Positions 1-8,559 of a stretch of 30,315 bases of DNA are shown here, piece after piece (the stretch's first letter is position 1; each line of letters starts with the position of its first letter). Made by a program: the position numbers and the translations under genes. The notes under the pieces were generated by a model. It ran no database searches and was not told the origin of the DNA. It saw nothing but the letters and a program-made list of their open reading frames with translations. Source of the stretch: an uncultured Lachnospiraceae bacterium (GTDB lineage: Bacteria > Bacillota > Clostridia > Lachnospirales > Lachnospiraceae); assembly GCA_910578795.1 (NCBI GenBank), contig CAJTSD010000043.1:1-30315 (forward strand), read 5' to 3'.

Positions 1-3
1 TAC

Positions 4-9
4 TATAAT
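4..9 (+). promoter_or_regulatory. Possible -10 box for the first operon
   Basis: TATAAT lies 57 bp upstream of the first gene. The matching -35 would fall outside the window, so this is only a half promoter. The rest of the leader is AT-rich and ends in a strong AGGAGG ribosome binding site at 52-57. Confidence 0.35.
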
Positions 10-65
10 TATATTAAATGATGATTTTGTCTCATTAAATATGCAATTTACAGGAGGTATTTCTT

Positions 66-491
66 ATGGTACAGCTTATTGTTGGACAAAAAGGCAAGGG
101 TAAAACAAAAATCATTTTGGACATGGTTAACAAGGAAATTGCAACGGTGTCAGGTAACATTGTTTATCTTGATAAGGGCAATGACCATATGTATGAGTTA
201 AATAACAAAGTCCGGCTCATAAACGTAAAGGATTATGGAGTTTCCAATGCTGATGAATTTATAGGCTTTATTCGCGGCATCGTTTCTCAGGATCATGATT
301 TAGAGCATATCTATTTGGATGGATTTTTAAAAATTTCATGTCTTGAGGGAGCGCAGGACAGGGTAGAGGAAATATTTGCAAAGCTTGACCGTATCAGTGA
401 TGCATATGGCTTCAAGATTATAGCCAGCATTTCTATTGATGAGGCAGAGCTTCCGGAAAGTTTAAAATCAAAGGTAGTTGTATCATTATAG
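66..491 (+). CDS. P-loop NTPase-like protein of unknown function, 141 aa
   Basis: A small protein opening with a Walker A motif, GQKGKGKT, at residues 7-14, followed by a hydrophobic stretch ending in Asp (IYLDGF, about residues 78-83) that resembles Walker B. No membrane segment or signal peptide is visible, so it is probably a cytosolic nucleotide-binding protein. The start is well set by AGGAGG eight bases upstream. It is followed by a hairpin terminator and then an HlyD-like protein, YggS and SepF, so it sits at the head of a division-associated neighbourhood. I do not recognise a characterised family. Automatic annotation might call it PilT-like from the P-loop alone, which the length does not support. 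Existence of the gene is sure; its function is unknown. Confidence 0.85.
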   Translation: MVQLIVGQKGKGKTKIILDMVNKEIATVSGNIVYLDKGNDHMYELNNKVRLINVKDYGVSNADEFIGFIRGIVSQDHDLEHIYLDGFLKISCLEGAQDRVEEIFAKLDRISDAYGFKIIASISIDEAELPESLKSKVVVSL

Positions 492-507
492 AAATATTTT
501 AAAAATA

Positions 508-535
508 AAAAGCCTCGGGAAACTCCGGGGCTTTT
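508..535 (+). terminator. Hairpin terminator after the P-loop gene
   Basis: Arms AAAAGCCTCGG (508-518) and CCGGGGCTTTT (525-535) pair over 11 bp with one G-T, around a 6-base loop, and the right arm ends in T4. It lies between the first two same-strand genes, so the second gene may depend on read-through or on a promoter I cannot see. Confidence 0.75.
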
Positions 536-552
536 ATTAAGGAGATTTGCTT

Positions 553-1965
553 GTGGCAGGAGAGAATCGGCAGGGTGTGAGGCAAAAACAGCATAGTAAA
601 TCAGGAAGGACGATGAACAGGATTGAGCTGTTAATCTTTGGCGCAATGACTGTTTATATTATTGTGGTCATTGTAATGTATTTCAACTCTGATCCAATCA
701 TGGGCTATTCCGTACAGATGGGCTCGTTGTCCGTATCAAAAACATATACGGGCATTGCGCTGCGGGATGAGGAACTCATTAAATCCCCTTATACGGGCTA
801 CATTAATTACTATGTCAGGGAAGGAGAGCGTGTATCTTCACGGGACACAGTATATTCCATTGATGAAAGCGGCAAGCTCGCTACATTGTTAAATTCGGGT
901 GAGCTTGGCGAAAACAAATATACAGATGAAGAGCTTTCTGAGTTTAGGGCGGATGTCATACAATATGACAGTACTTTTGACTGTAAGGATTTCAGCTCCG
1001 TATATGATTTTAAGTATAATCTTGAGGGAGCTGTTGTAAAGCTTGTCAATATTGGTATGTATGAGAGCATGGATACGCTCAGTCAGTCAAGCCTTGGCGG
1101 GATGGTATCACTGTGCCCTGTCGGTAAATCCGGTTATGTCGTATATAATACGGACGGATATGAAAATCTCACACCGGAAGAGATGAACATGGAGTTGTTT
1201 GACCGTTCTGCATATGAGCGTAACAGGATTAATAATAATGACTTGATAGAGAAAAACAGCGTGGTAGGAAAACTTGTTACCAATGAAAACTGGTCCTTGA
1301 TCATACCAATCGAAAAGGATCGGGCGGCGGAGATTGAAGAGGAAGAATATGTCAAGGTGAAGTTTATTAAAACACAGGAAACTTCATGGGGAGAAGTTAC
1401 CATTCATCATTTGGCGGATGGGGACTATGCACAGCTTTCCTTCACCAATTCCTGCAAGACCTTTTGTGCGGATCGGTTTATTGATATTGAGCTTGTTGTC
1501 AGTGATAAACGGGGACTGAAAATTCCAAAATCGGCAATTGCGGAAAAAGAGTTTTTTATCATTCCTGCGGAATATATGAGCAAGGGCGGGGAACGCGGAA
1601 ACTATGGCGTTACAAAGGAATCCTATAATGAGGAGGGCGAACTGACTTATCGTTTTGTCGAAACTACGGTTTATAATTCCAATGAGGAAGAATTTTATGT
1701 GGACAACTCTGATTTGAGTGTCGGAGAATACGTCTGTAAACCGGATTCCACAGATAAAATGGCGGTCAGCAAGTCGGGAACGCTGAAAGGCGTCTACAAT
1801 ATGAATAAAGGTTATGCTGATTTTAAGCAGATTACGATTCTTGATGAAAACGATGAATATGCGATTGTCAGCTCCAATACACAGTATGGACTGACTGTTT
1901 ATGACAGGATTGTTCTTGACGCCGCAAGTGTGAATACGGATGATTTTATATATCATAAGCAATAA
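553..1965 (+). CDS. HlyD-like membrane-anchored protein, about 470 aa
   Basis: The protein has a basic N-terminal tail, one membrane helix (about residues 25-44) and a long extracytoplasmic part, the topology of HlyD/membrane-fusion-type adaptors. A short lipoyl-like half (YTGYINYYVREGERVSSRDTV) follows the helix, and a beta-rich C-terminal half contains LSVGEYVCK and YDRIVLDA, resembling the distal HlyD barrel. The GTG at 553 is preferred because GGAG lies eight bases upstream; a TTG at 547 is too close to it, and ATG 613 (behind AGGAAGG) is a plausible alternative. No ABC transporter partner is adjacent. The neighbours are yggS and sepF, so a role at the cell envelope or divisome is possible but inferred only from position. 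Confidence 0.75.
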   Translation: MAGENRQGVRQKQHSKSGRTMNRIELLIFGAMTVYIIVVIVMYFNSDPIMGYSVQMGSLSVSKTYTGIALRDEELIKSPYTGYINYYVREGERVSSRDTVYSIDESGKLATLLNSGELGENKYTDEELSEFRADVIQYDSTFDCKDFSSVYDFKYNLEGAVVKLVNIGMYESMDTLSQSSLGGMVSLCPVGKSGYVVYNTDGYENLTPEEMNMELFDRSAYERNRINNNDLIEKNSVVGKLVTNENWSLIIPIEKDRAAEIEEEEYVKVKFIKTQETSWGEVTIHHLADGDYAQLSFTNSCKTFCADRFIDIELVVSDKRGLKIPKSAIAEKEFFIIPAEYMSKGGERGNYGVTKESYNEEGELTYRFVETTVYNSNEEEFYVDNSDLSVGEYVCKPDSTDKMAVSKSGTLKGVYNMNKGYADFKQITILDENDEYAIVSSNTQYGLTVYDRIVLDAASVNTDDFIYHKQ

Positions 1966-1988
1966 TTTTTAATGGGGGAGGAATAAAG

Positions 1989-2708
1989 ATGGCTGAGTAT
2001 GGAATCAAGGAAAATATAAAGGCAGTGGAGGAACAGATTACTGCCGTATGCGAGAAATCGGGACGCGAACGAAAGGATGTGACACTGATTGCAGTCAGCA
2101 AGACAAAGCCCGTAGAGATGCTTCAGGAAGCATATGATTGCGGCTGTCGTGATTTTGGGGAGAATAAGGTGCAGGAGCTTATGGATAAATATGAGCTGCT
2201 TCCCAAGGATATCCGATGGCATATGATTGGTCATTTACAACGCAATAAGGTAAAATATATTGTGGATAAGGTTTTTTTAATACACAGCGTGGACTCTTTG
2301 AAACTTGCGGAGGAAATCAGCAAAGAAGCTGTTAAGAAAAATGTGGAGGTTTCCATTTTAATCGAAGTAAATGTGGCAAACGAAGATACCAAATTTGGAA
2401 CAACCTGCGAGGAAGTCCTTCCGTTGGTCAGGGAAATCGCTAAATTACCCAATATTTTGATAAAAGGATTGATGACAATTGCGCCTTATGTCGAAGATGA
2501 AGAACAAAATAGACGTTATTTTCAGAAATTAAAGAAAATTTCAGTTGACATTATGAAGGAAAACGTTGATAATGTATATATGGAAATATTATCCATGGGG
2601 ATGACTGGGGATTATCGTACGGCAGTGTCAGAAGGAGCCACTTACGTGCGTGTTGGAACCGGTATCTTTGGAGTGAGGCCGACAATGCTGAAGGGAGAGG
2701 AAATATAA
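1989..2708 (+). CDS. yggS: YggS/YlmE family PLP homeostasis protein
   Basis: A full-length 239-residue member of the YggS/PROSC family, a single-domain alanine-racemase-like barrel that binds pyridoxal phosphate and buffers its level in the cytosol without known catalysis. The PLP-binding lysine is K38 in VSKTKP, followed by the family signature FGENKVQE and later HMIGHLQRNK. The C-terminal half has the MSMGM-type phosphate-binding loop (SMGMTGDY). The gene starts behind GGGGGAGG and lies two bases before sepF, the same pairing as ylmE-sepF in Bacillus. Co-transcription with the division gene is therefore very likely. Confidence 0.95.
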   Translation: MAEYGIKENIKAVEEQITAVCEKSGRERKDVTLIAVSKTKPVEMLQEAYDCGCRDFGENKVQELMDKYELLPKDIRWHMIGHLQRNKVKYIVDKVFLIHSVDSLKLAEEISKEAVKKNVEVSILIEVNVANEDTKFGTTCEEVLPLVREIAKLPNILIKGLMTIAPYVEDEEQNRRYFQKLKKISVDIMKENVDNVYMEILSMGMTGDYRTAVSEGATYVRVGTGIFGVRPTMLKGEEI

Positions 2709-2710
2709 TT

Positions 2711-3223
2711 ATGGGAGTAACAGACAAGTTATTAAATTTCATGCATCTTAATAATGAAGAAGATTATTATGATGATGATTATTACGATGAAGGAGAAGTT
2801 ATTGCAAATACAGTAAGAAAGCCGGCACCTGCAATGCGTGACAATGATTATGATGAGCCAGTTGAAAAAACGTCAAGGAGAACCTCACAGAAGGTAACAC
2901 CCATCAGACCTGTGAAGAAGGCGCAGGGAAGCGGCATGGAGGTTTGTGTGATAAAACCTTCAAGCGTGGAAGACGCAAGAGAAATTACGGAGACACTTTT
3001 GGACAACCGTGCAGTCGTCCTGAATTTGGAAGGGCTGAATTTGGAAATTTCTCAGAGAATTATAGATTTTGCATCGGGTTCTACTTATGCAATTAACGGA
3101 AATCTACAGATGATTTCGAACTATATCTTTATTATCACACCTGCAAGTGTTGATATTTCTGGAGATTTTCAGGGTGTTTTATCAAGTACCTTTAGTGTAC
3201 CGATTTCTCATAATACACTTTAA
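2711..3223 (+). CDS. sepF: Cell division protein SepF
   Basis: SepF tethers FtsZ filaments to the membrane. This 170-residue protein has the expected three parts: an N-terminal amphipathic helix (residues 1-13) for membrane binding, an acidic Asp/Tyr/Glu-rich linker (about 16-30) and a globular domain (about 75-155). The globular part has VCVIKPSSVEDAREI, VVLNLEGL and FASGSTYAINGNLQMIS, typical of the family. Its ATG comes two bases after the yggS stop, and the ribosome binding site (GGGAGAGGAA) lies inside yggS, so translation is likely coupled. A strong terminator follows. Confidence 0.96.
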   Translation: MGVTDKLLNFMHLNNEEDYYDDDYYDEGEVIANTVRKPAPAMRDNDYDEPVEKTSRRTSQKVTPIRPVKKAQGSGMEVCVIKPSSVEDAREITETLLDNRAVVLNLEGLNLEISQRIIDFASGSTYAINGNLQMISNYIFIITPASVDISGDFQGVLSSTFSVPISHNTL

Positions 3224-3243
3224 GCTTTGGATGCAAAAGATTT

Positions 3244-3284
3244 ACTTCCCACTTTCGATCATTAAGGGGTGGGAAGTTTTTTAT
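3244..3284 (+). terminator. Rho-independent terminator after sepF
   Basis: Perfect 9-bp arms ACTTCCCAC (3244-3252) and GTGGGAAGT (3269-3277) around a 16-base loop, followed by a T-rich tract. It separates yggS-sepF from the aroB-lspA-rluD unit. Confidence 0.85.
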
Positions 3285-3314
3285 TATGATATTCCATCTG
3301 AAAAGGAGGTAATT

Positions 3315-4424
3315 ATGTCACAAAGATTAACAATCAACCAAAATAATAACCCGATTTATGATATTGTGTATGAACAGGACTTTAACAGTCTTGCGGGTGA
3401 ACTTGATGCCTTTGACATTAAAAACAAAAAGCTTTGTATTATCACAGATTCAAAGGTAAACAGTTTCTATTCCGATGAAATCTGTTCCCTCTTAAAGGAT
3501 AAATGCAAAAAGCTTATCATATATGTATTTCCTAGCGGGGAGCAGAGTAAGAATTTGGATACGGTAAAGAATATCTATGAATTTTTAATACAAAATAAGT
3601 TTGACCGTAAAGATATGCTTCTTGCGCTTGGCGGCGGAGTCGTCGGCGATATGGCTGGATTTGCAGCGGCGACTTATCTTCGGGGAATTGACTTTGTACA
3701 GATACCAACCACGCTCTTGGCGCAGGTAGACAGCAGTATTGGCGGAAAAACAGGAGTAGACTTGGACCAGTATAAAAATATGGTCGGTGCATTTTATATG
3801 CCAAAGCTTGTGTATATGAATGTGTCAACGCTCAAAACGCTTGATGACAGGCAATATTATTCAGGCATGGGAGAGGTTTTAAAGCATGGGCTTATTAAGA
3901 GTGCAAGCTTTTATGAATGGATTATTGATCATATGTATGAGATCCATGAGCGTGATTTAGAAACGCTTGAGGAGATGGTATATAAAAGCTGCAACTGTAA
4001 AAAAATTGTTGTCGAGAAGGATCCGACAGAGAAGGGTGAACGTGCAATTTTAAACTTTGGTCACACGATTGGTCATGCAATTGAAAAAGCAAAGAACTTT
4101 GAACTGACGCACGGTGAATGCGTTGCTCTTGGATGCGTTGCAGCCGCGTACATTTCATGGAACAGGAATTTGCTCACAAAGGAAGAATATTATGAGATTC
4201 GGGATATGTTTGTGCCCTTTAATCTGCCAATATCAATTGACAAAATAGATCCGGAAGAGGTTTTGGCACTTACCACCTCTGATAAAAAGGTGGAAGGTGA
4301 TCACATAAAATTTATCCTCTTAAAGAAGGTTGGGAAAGCAGTCATTGATACGACTGTCACAAAAGATGAGATTATGACAGGAATTCATGAAATTTATTTT
4401 TCTGAAGAGGATTGGGATGAATAA
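3315..4424 (+). CDS. aroB: 3-dehydroquinate synthase
   Basis: Converts DAHP to 3-dehydroquinate, the second step of the shikimate pathway, using NAD and a divalent metal. The 369-residue protein shows the NAD-binding LGGGVVGDMAGFAAA, the signature IPTTLLAQVDSSIGGKTG, and metal-ligand segments GMGEVLKHG and FGHTIGHAIE. The start at ATG 3315 is chosen because AAAAGGAGGT lies just upstream; the open frame extends back to 3147 but that stretch overlaps sepF and the terminator. Its last eight bases overlap lspA. An aromatic-pathway gene in this position, between sepF and lspA, is somewhat unusual. No obvious sigma-A promoter is seen between the terminator and the start. Confidence 0.96.
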   Translation: MSQRLTINQNNNPIYDIVYEQDFNSLAGELDAFDIKNKKLCIITDSKVNSFYSDEICSLLKDKCKKLIIYVFPSGEQSKNLDTVKNIYEFLIQNKFDRKDMLLALGGGVVGDMAGFAAATYLRGIDFVQIPTTLLAQVDSSIGGKTGVDLDQYKNMVGAFYMPKLVYMNVSTLKTLDDRQYYSGMGEVLKHGLIKSASFYEWIIDHMYEIHERDLETLEEMVYKSCNCKKIVVEKDPTEKGERAILNFGHTIGHAIEKAKNFELTHGECVALGCVAAAYISWNRNLLTKEEYYEIRDMFVPFNLPISIDKIDPEEVLALTTSDKKVEGDHIKFILLKKVGKAVIDTTVTKDEIMTGIHEIYFSEEDWDE

Positions 4425-4944
4425 GAAAAAAGTAATTTTGTTTATTGTGGATTTTGTGTTAGCCGCACTTTTGATTGCGGCTGATCAGATATCAAAGTAT
4501 TTTGCCGTACTTAGGCTGAAAAATCAGTCACCTTATTCGGTTATAGACGGTGTTTTTGAGTTTCATTACCTTGAAAACAGAGGCGCGGCATTTGGCATGC
4601 TACAGGGACAGAAATTTTTCTTTATCTTTATTGCGGCAGTGATTCTTGGTATTATTGTTTATGTGCTTTGGAAAGCGCCCTATCAAAAGATGTATATTAA
4701 ACTCCATATTACACTTGTGTTTATTGCAAGCGGTGCAATCGGAAATTTGATTGACAGAGTACGGTATGACTATGTTGTTGATTTTTTATATTTCAGTCTG
4801 ATTAATTTTCCGGTCTTTAATGTGGCGGATATCTATGTGACCCTTGCCGCATTTTCCCTTGCAATCCTCCTTATATTTGTATATAAGGAATCTGATTTGG
4901 AATTTCTTACCTTTCGGACAAAAAAGTTTCGTGATCTGAAATAA
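4417..4944 (+). CDS. lspA: Lipoprotein signal peptidase (signal peptidase II)
   Basis: Membrane aspartyl protease that removes the signal peptide from diacylated prolipoproteins. The 175-residue protein has four hydrophobic segments and the family boxes DQISKYF (about 23-29), ENRGAAFG (53-60), GNLIDRVRYDYVVDF and FNVADIY. The catalytic pair is D122 and D138. ATG 4417 is taken as the start: GAAGAGG ends six bases upstream and the length fits the family, while an ATG at 4387 would add ten unlikely residues inside aroB. The eight-base overlap with aroB suggests translational coupling. Confidence 0.96.
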   Translation: MNKKKVILFIVDFVLAALLIAADQISKYFAVLRLKNQSPYSVIDGVFEFHYLENRGAAFGMLQGQKFFFIFIAAVILGIIVYVLWKAPYQKMYIKLHITLVFIASGAIGNLIDRVRYDYVVDFLYFSLINFPVFNVADIYVTLAAFSLAILLIFVYKESDLEFLTFRTKKFRDLK

Positions 4945-4962
4945 GGGGGTCTGGAAGTCTTT

Positions 4963-5886
4963 ATGGATGCAAATGAGGTTGTTTTTGAGGCAGTTATGGA
5001 GATGGAAGGGGAGCGCATTGATAAGTGCATCAGTAATTATTTGAATGCTCTTTCAAGAAGTTATATACAAAAGATTATTAAGGACGGAAACGTGCTGGTA
5101 AATGATATTGTTGTCAAGGCAAACTACAGGGTAAGAGTGGATGACAAGGTTCAATTTATGATTCCCAAATCTGTGGAGCCTGATATTTTGGCACAGGATA
5201 TTGCATTGGACATACTCTACGAAGATCAGGATTTGCTTATTGTCAATAAACCCAAAAACATGGTAGTGCACCCTGCGCCCGGACATTATGAGGGGACGCT
5301 TGTAAATGCCGTCCTGTATCATTGTCATGGTGCGCTTTCGGGTATTAACGGCGTTATGCGTCCTGGGGTTGTTCATCGGATTGATAAGGATACGACAGGT
5401 TCGTTGATTATCTGTAAAAATGATAAAACACACAATGCCATTGCGGCGCTTTTAAAGACGCATGATATTACAAGGACGTACCGGGCAATTGTTTTTGGGG
5501 TAGTAAAGGAAGATGAGGGAACGATATCCGCACCAATCGGGCGCCATCCTACAGACCGGAAAAAAATGGCAGTCAATGAAAAAAACGGAAAGCATGCGGT
5601 TACACACTACAAGGTTTTAGAGCGCTTTTCTGGTTATACTTATGTGGAATGCCGGCTTGAAACCGGAAGGACGCATCAGATCCGCGTGCATATGGCAAGT
5701 ATCGGTCATCCGCTGCTTGGTGATTCGACTTATACAAACCAAAAGGCTCCATATAAACTGGAAGGGCAGACGCTTCATGCCATGACGATTGGGTTTGTGC
5801 ATCCAGAGTTCAATAAATATATGGAATTTGAGGCTCCGCTTCCAGAATACTTTATAAAACTGTTGGAAACTTTGAGATTAAAATAG
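4963..5886 (+). CDS. rluD: RluA/RluD-family 23S rRNA pseudouridine synthase
   Basis: A 307-residue enzyme with an N-terminal S4 RNA-binding domain (about 15-70) and a pseudouridine synthase domain. The catalytic Asp is D141 in HRIDKDTTG; other family segments are IVNKPKNMVVHP and ETGRTHQIRVHM. It isomerises uridine in rRNA, probably 23S, but the exact site cannot be read from sequence. It follows lspA by 18 bp, the same order as lspA-ylyB in Bacillus. The ribosome binding site is probably GGAAG five bases before ATG. A second family member is at about 26.7-27.8 kb and is clearly diverged. Confidence 0.93.
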   Translation: MDANEVVFEAVMEMEGERIDKCISNYLNALSRSYIQKIIKDGNVLVNDIVVKANYRVRVDDKVQFMIPKSVEPDILAQDIALDILYEDQDLLIVNKPKNMVVHPAPGHYEGTLVNAVLYHCHGALSGINGVMRPGVVHRIDKDTTGSLIICKNDKTHNAIAALLKTHDITRTYRAIVFGVVKEDEGTISAPIGRHPTDRKKMAVNEKNGKHAVTHYKVLERFSGYTYVECRLETGRTHQIRVHMASIGHPLLGDSTYTNQKAPYKLEGQTLHAMTIGFVHPEFNKYMEFEAPLPEYFIKLLETLRLK

Positions 5887-5906
5887 AACGAACAAGATTT
5901 TTATGA

Positions 5907-5956
5907 AACGCACAATATTGCACTTTATGAATGGGAGAGTGTTGGTATTGTGCGTT
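5907..5956 (+). terminator. Hairpin terminator after rluD
   Basis: Perfect 11-bp arms AACGCACAATA (5907-5917) and TATTGTGCGTT (5946-5956), with an inner CACT/AGTG pair. The following ATTTTACGTTTT is a weak T tract, so termination is likely but not certain. Confidence 0.65.
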
Positions 5957-6024
5957 ATTTTACGTTTTGTATCTGTATAAAGTGAAAATACTGTAAAAAA
6001 ATATAATCTAATTATAAAATAAAA

Positions 6025-6052
6025 TTGAATTTTTATAAATTAGTGATATAAT
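6025..6052 (+). promoter_or_regulatory. Sigma-A promoter for the 6135 gene and cstA
   Basis: TTGAAT (6025-6030) and TATAAT (6047-6052) with 16 bp between, plus an extended -10 TG at 6044-6045. It lies 82 bp upstream of the chosen start codon. Confidence 0.7.
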
Positions 6053-6134
6053 AAATACTTAGGAAAACTGTCGGTGCTTATGTAGATTCAAGATGAAATT
6101 GATATGTTTTGTGATTGACAGTATGGAGAATAAT

Positions 6135-6665
6135 ATGACACAACATTATACAAGAGAACGTGCTGTTGAAAAGCTTCTCGAAAGCTATAAAGCATATTAT
6201 AACATCAAGCTGTCTGATGAAACTCAAAAACCATTAAAGGCAGTTTGTGAGTTTTTTGAACATTCCGAAAAATTTGTCCTCTCAAGGAAGGCGGAGCTTT
6301 GGTCTGCCGACTGCGAGGAATTTATTTATCTGTATGAAACGCAGCATCTCACAAAAGAGCTTTTTGAAAAATGCAGAGATTTTGCAAAAGAGGATGGTTT
6401 GAACAGGGCAAACATAGGACCAGGGCATATGTATACCTATATTACACCGGTGTTTGTGTGTGATACCTGTGACGAGGCTGCAAAAAAAGCGGTAAAACGG
6501 TGCCGCATCTACAAAAGCTTTCAATTTTCCCTGCACGGTTGGATGGACTTTCATGTTGCCGTTTATGAGGTTTCCAGTAATACGATTTTCACAAACGCAG
6601 CCGGAAGATGTGTTGGGAAAGTTTTGAAAAATGTTTTATTTCAAAAGAAAAGGAGATGTTTTTAA
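6135..6665 (+). CDS. Unrecognised cytosolic protein coupled to cstA, 176 aa
   Basis: I do not recognise this family. The protein has no signal peptide or membrane helix; it starts with a charged helical region (RERAVEKLLESYKAYYNI) and has a C-terminal half rich in aromatic residues with paired cysteines (VFVCDTCDEAAKKAVKRC) and a distinctive stretch GPGHMYTYITPVF. ATG 6135 is chosen because GGAG lies six bases upstream; the frame is open back to 6093. Its TAA overlaps the cstA ATG by one base (TAATG), so the two are probably co-translated. Working with or regulating the transporter is a guess from this coupling. Confidence 0.8.
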   Translation: MTQHYTRERAVEKLLESYKAYYNIKLSDETQKPLKAVCEFFEHSEKFVLSRKAELWSADCEEFIYLYETQHLTKELFEKCRDFAKEDGLNRANIGPGHMYTYITPVFVCDTCDEAAKKAVKRCRIYKSFQFSLHGWMDFHVAVYEVSSNTIFTNAAGRCVGKVLKNVLFQKKRRCF

Positions 6666-8377
6666 TGAACACATTGGTATTATTACTTATTTGTATTGCC
6701 ATTTTGGTTGGCGGCTATATCTTCTATGGAAGATGGCTTTGCCAGCAGTGGGGTGTAGGTGAAAGTAAAGAAGAAACACCCGCGCACACCATGTCAGATG
6801 GCGTTGATTATGTTCCGGCGAAAGCTCCCGTGTTAATGGGACATCATTTTTCTTCCATTGCCGGTGCGGGACCGATTACAGGTCCAATCGGTGCAGCGAT
6901 GTTTGGCTGGCTGCCTGTTACCCTTTGGGTATTAGTCGGAGGTATTTTCTTTGGCGGTGTACATGATTTTGGTGCGCTTTTTGCATCCATCCGCCACAAA
7001 GGACAGTCAATTGGTGAAATTATATCTACCAATATGAGCCGCCGTGCCAAAAGATTGTTTATTATCTTTGCATACCTTACACTCATTCTTGTCGTTGCAG
7101 CATTTGCTTCCATTGTTGCTTCAACCTTCGGCGCTACTTATGACGACGGTGTATTAAATGTGGCGGTAAGTGCCTCGAATGCATCCGTAGCGATGGTGTC
7201 ACTTTTGTTTATTGTAATTGCCATTATATTTGGTTTTTGCGTATACCGCCGCAATACGCCGATGCTGATATCAACTGTTTTAGGGGTTTTGGCAATCGTG
7301 CTTTGTATGGCTATCGGTATGAATTACCATCCAATTTATCTCTCATCAAAGGCATGGATGATTGTCGTCGGTATTTATATTGCAATCGCATCCGTAACAC
7401 CAGTATGGATCTTGCTTCAGCCGCGTGATTACCTGAGCTCCTTCTTGCTTTATGCGATGCTGATTGTTGCATTTATCGGTGTTGTCGGTGCACATCCCAA
7501 CATTGATCCAGAGCTTTTCCCTGCATTTGCGGGGTTTGCGGTTGATAATGGGAATGGTATGCAGTATCTTTTCCCGATCTTATTTACAACGGTTGCGTGC
7601 GGTGCCATTTCAGGGTTCCATTCCCTTGTTTCATCTGGTACGACATCAAAGCAGCTGGATAAGGAAACAGATGCAAAGCCAATCGCATATGGCGGCATGC
7701 TTCTTGAGTGTGTGCTGGCAATTCTTACATTATGTGCGATTGCATATGCAAGACAGACAGGTCATACTGCAGGAGCAACGGACATCTTTGCAGGTGGAAT
7801 TGCCGCAATGGTGGCAGCAATTCCCGGTCTTGCGGGACTTGAAAATATCCTCTATACACTTTTAATCCTTACATATTCCGCATTCTGTCTGACTTCTTTG
7901 GATACTGCCACACGTTTGGCGCGTTTCATGTTCCAGGAATTTTGGCTGGAGCCGGGACAGACCGTGGGAGATATCAAGGACGGATGGAAGAAGGTTATGG
8001 TAAATCCCTATTTTGCCACAATCATTACGGTTATTTTGGGAATCGCGCTTGGTATGACAGGCTACAGTAAGATTTGGGGACTGTTTGGCGCAGCAAACCA
8101 GCTTCTTGCAGGTCTTGGACTTCTTGCAGTTGCTACATGGCTTGGAAACGTTGGAAAGAACAACAAAATGTTTTTGTTCCCGATGGCGTTCATGATGGTT
8201 GTTACAATCTGTTCATTAATTCTTACCGTAAAAAATCAGATTGGACTGATTACGGCAGGCAGTACGGATTGGGGACCTTGGGCGCAGACAATTTTAGGTA
8301 TCTTGTTGATTGTTCTTGCAATTATTCTTGTGATTGAAGGAATTCAGACACTCACCAGAAAGAAGAAAACAGCATAA
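6665..8377 (+). CDS. cstA: CstA-family carbon starvation / pyruvate transporter
   Basis: A polytopic membrane protein of 570 residues with more than ten hydrophobic segments. Diagnostic CstA segments include the N-terminal YGRWL, GHHFSSIAGAGPITGPIGAAMFGWLP (about 59-84), GGVHDFGALFASIRHKGQSIGE and later FHSLVSSGTTSKQL. Characterised relatives (BtsT, CstA) import pyruvate or peptides by proton symport. The protein is shorter than E. coli CstA (about 700 aa), having lost C-terminal length, as is common in Firmicutes. AAAGGAG nine bases upstream and the one-base overlap with the preceding gene fix ATG 6665. A two-component regulator, usual for related systems, is not in the window. Confidence 0.94.
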   Translation: MNTLVLLLICIAILVGGYIFYGRWLCQQWGVGESKEETPAHTMSDGVDYVPAKAPVLMGHHFSSIAGAGPITGPIGAAMFGWLPVTLWVLVGGIFFGGVHDFGALFASIRHKGQSIGEIISTNMSRRAKRLFIIFAYLTLILVVAAFASIVASTFGATYDDGVLNVAVSASNASVAMVSLLFIVIAIIFGFCVYRRNTPMLISTVLGVLAIVLCMAIGMNYHPIYLSSKAWMIVVGIYIAIASVTPVWILLQPRDYLSSFLLYAMLIVAFIGVVGAHPNIDPELFPAFAGFAVDNGNGMQYLFPILFTTVACGAISGFHSLVSSGTTSKQLDKETDAKPIAYGGMLLECVLAILTLCAIAYARQTGHTAGATDIFAGGIAAMVAAIPGLAGLENILYTLLILTYSAFCLTSLDTATRLARFMFQEFWLEPGQTVGDIKDGWKKVMVNPYFATIITVILGIALGMTGYSKIWGLFGAANQLLAGLGLLAVATWLGNVGKNNKMFLFPMAFMMVVTICSLILTVKNQIGLITAGSTDWGPWAQTILGILLIVLAIILVIEGIQTLTRKKKTA

Positions 8378-8388
8378 AATAGGATGAT

Positions 8389-8426
8389 AAAGACTTCATA
8401 AGCGAAATTGGGTTTATGAAGTCTTT
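8389..8426 (+). terminator. Hairpin terminator after cstA
   Basis: Perfect 13-bp arms AAAGACTTCATAA (8389-8401) and TTATGAAGTCTTT (8414-8426) with a 12-base loop. The T tract after it is short. Confidence 0.7.
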
Positions 8427-8473
8427 GTAGTTGGATCTCATTTTGTGATTTTTGGCATTTTTGCTATAAAATA

Positions 8474-8502
8474 TTGCTATTTTTTGTTGTTAATAGTATA
8501 AT
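8474..8502 (+). promoter_or_regulatory. Sigma-A promoter for the cytidylate-kinase-like gene
   Basis: TTGCTA (8474-8479) and TATAAT (8497-8502) separated by 17 bp, 57 bp upstream of the start codon. Confidence 0.7.
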
Positions 8503-8559
8503 ATACATAAAATATAAAATTGTTTTATATCAGAAGCAAATAGGAAAGGCGGAATTTAT

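Noticed and set aside
1384..1962. 192-residue minus-strand ORF opposite the HlyD-like gene
   Set aside because: The sense strand has a clear protein family, codon pattern and neighbours; the antisense frame has none.
4963..5886. Recent duplication giving two pseudouridine synthases (with 26742-27800)
   Set aside because: Both have S4 and synthase domains but their sequences differ throughout, so they are distinct old subfamilies.
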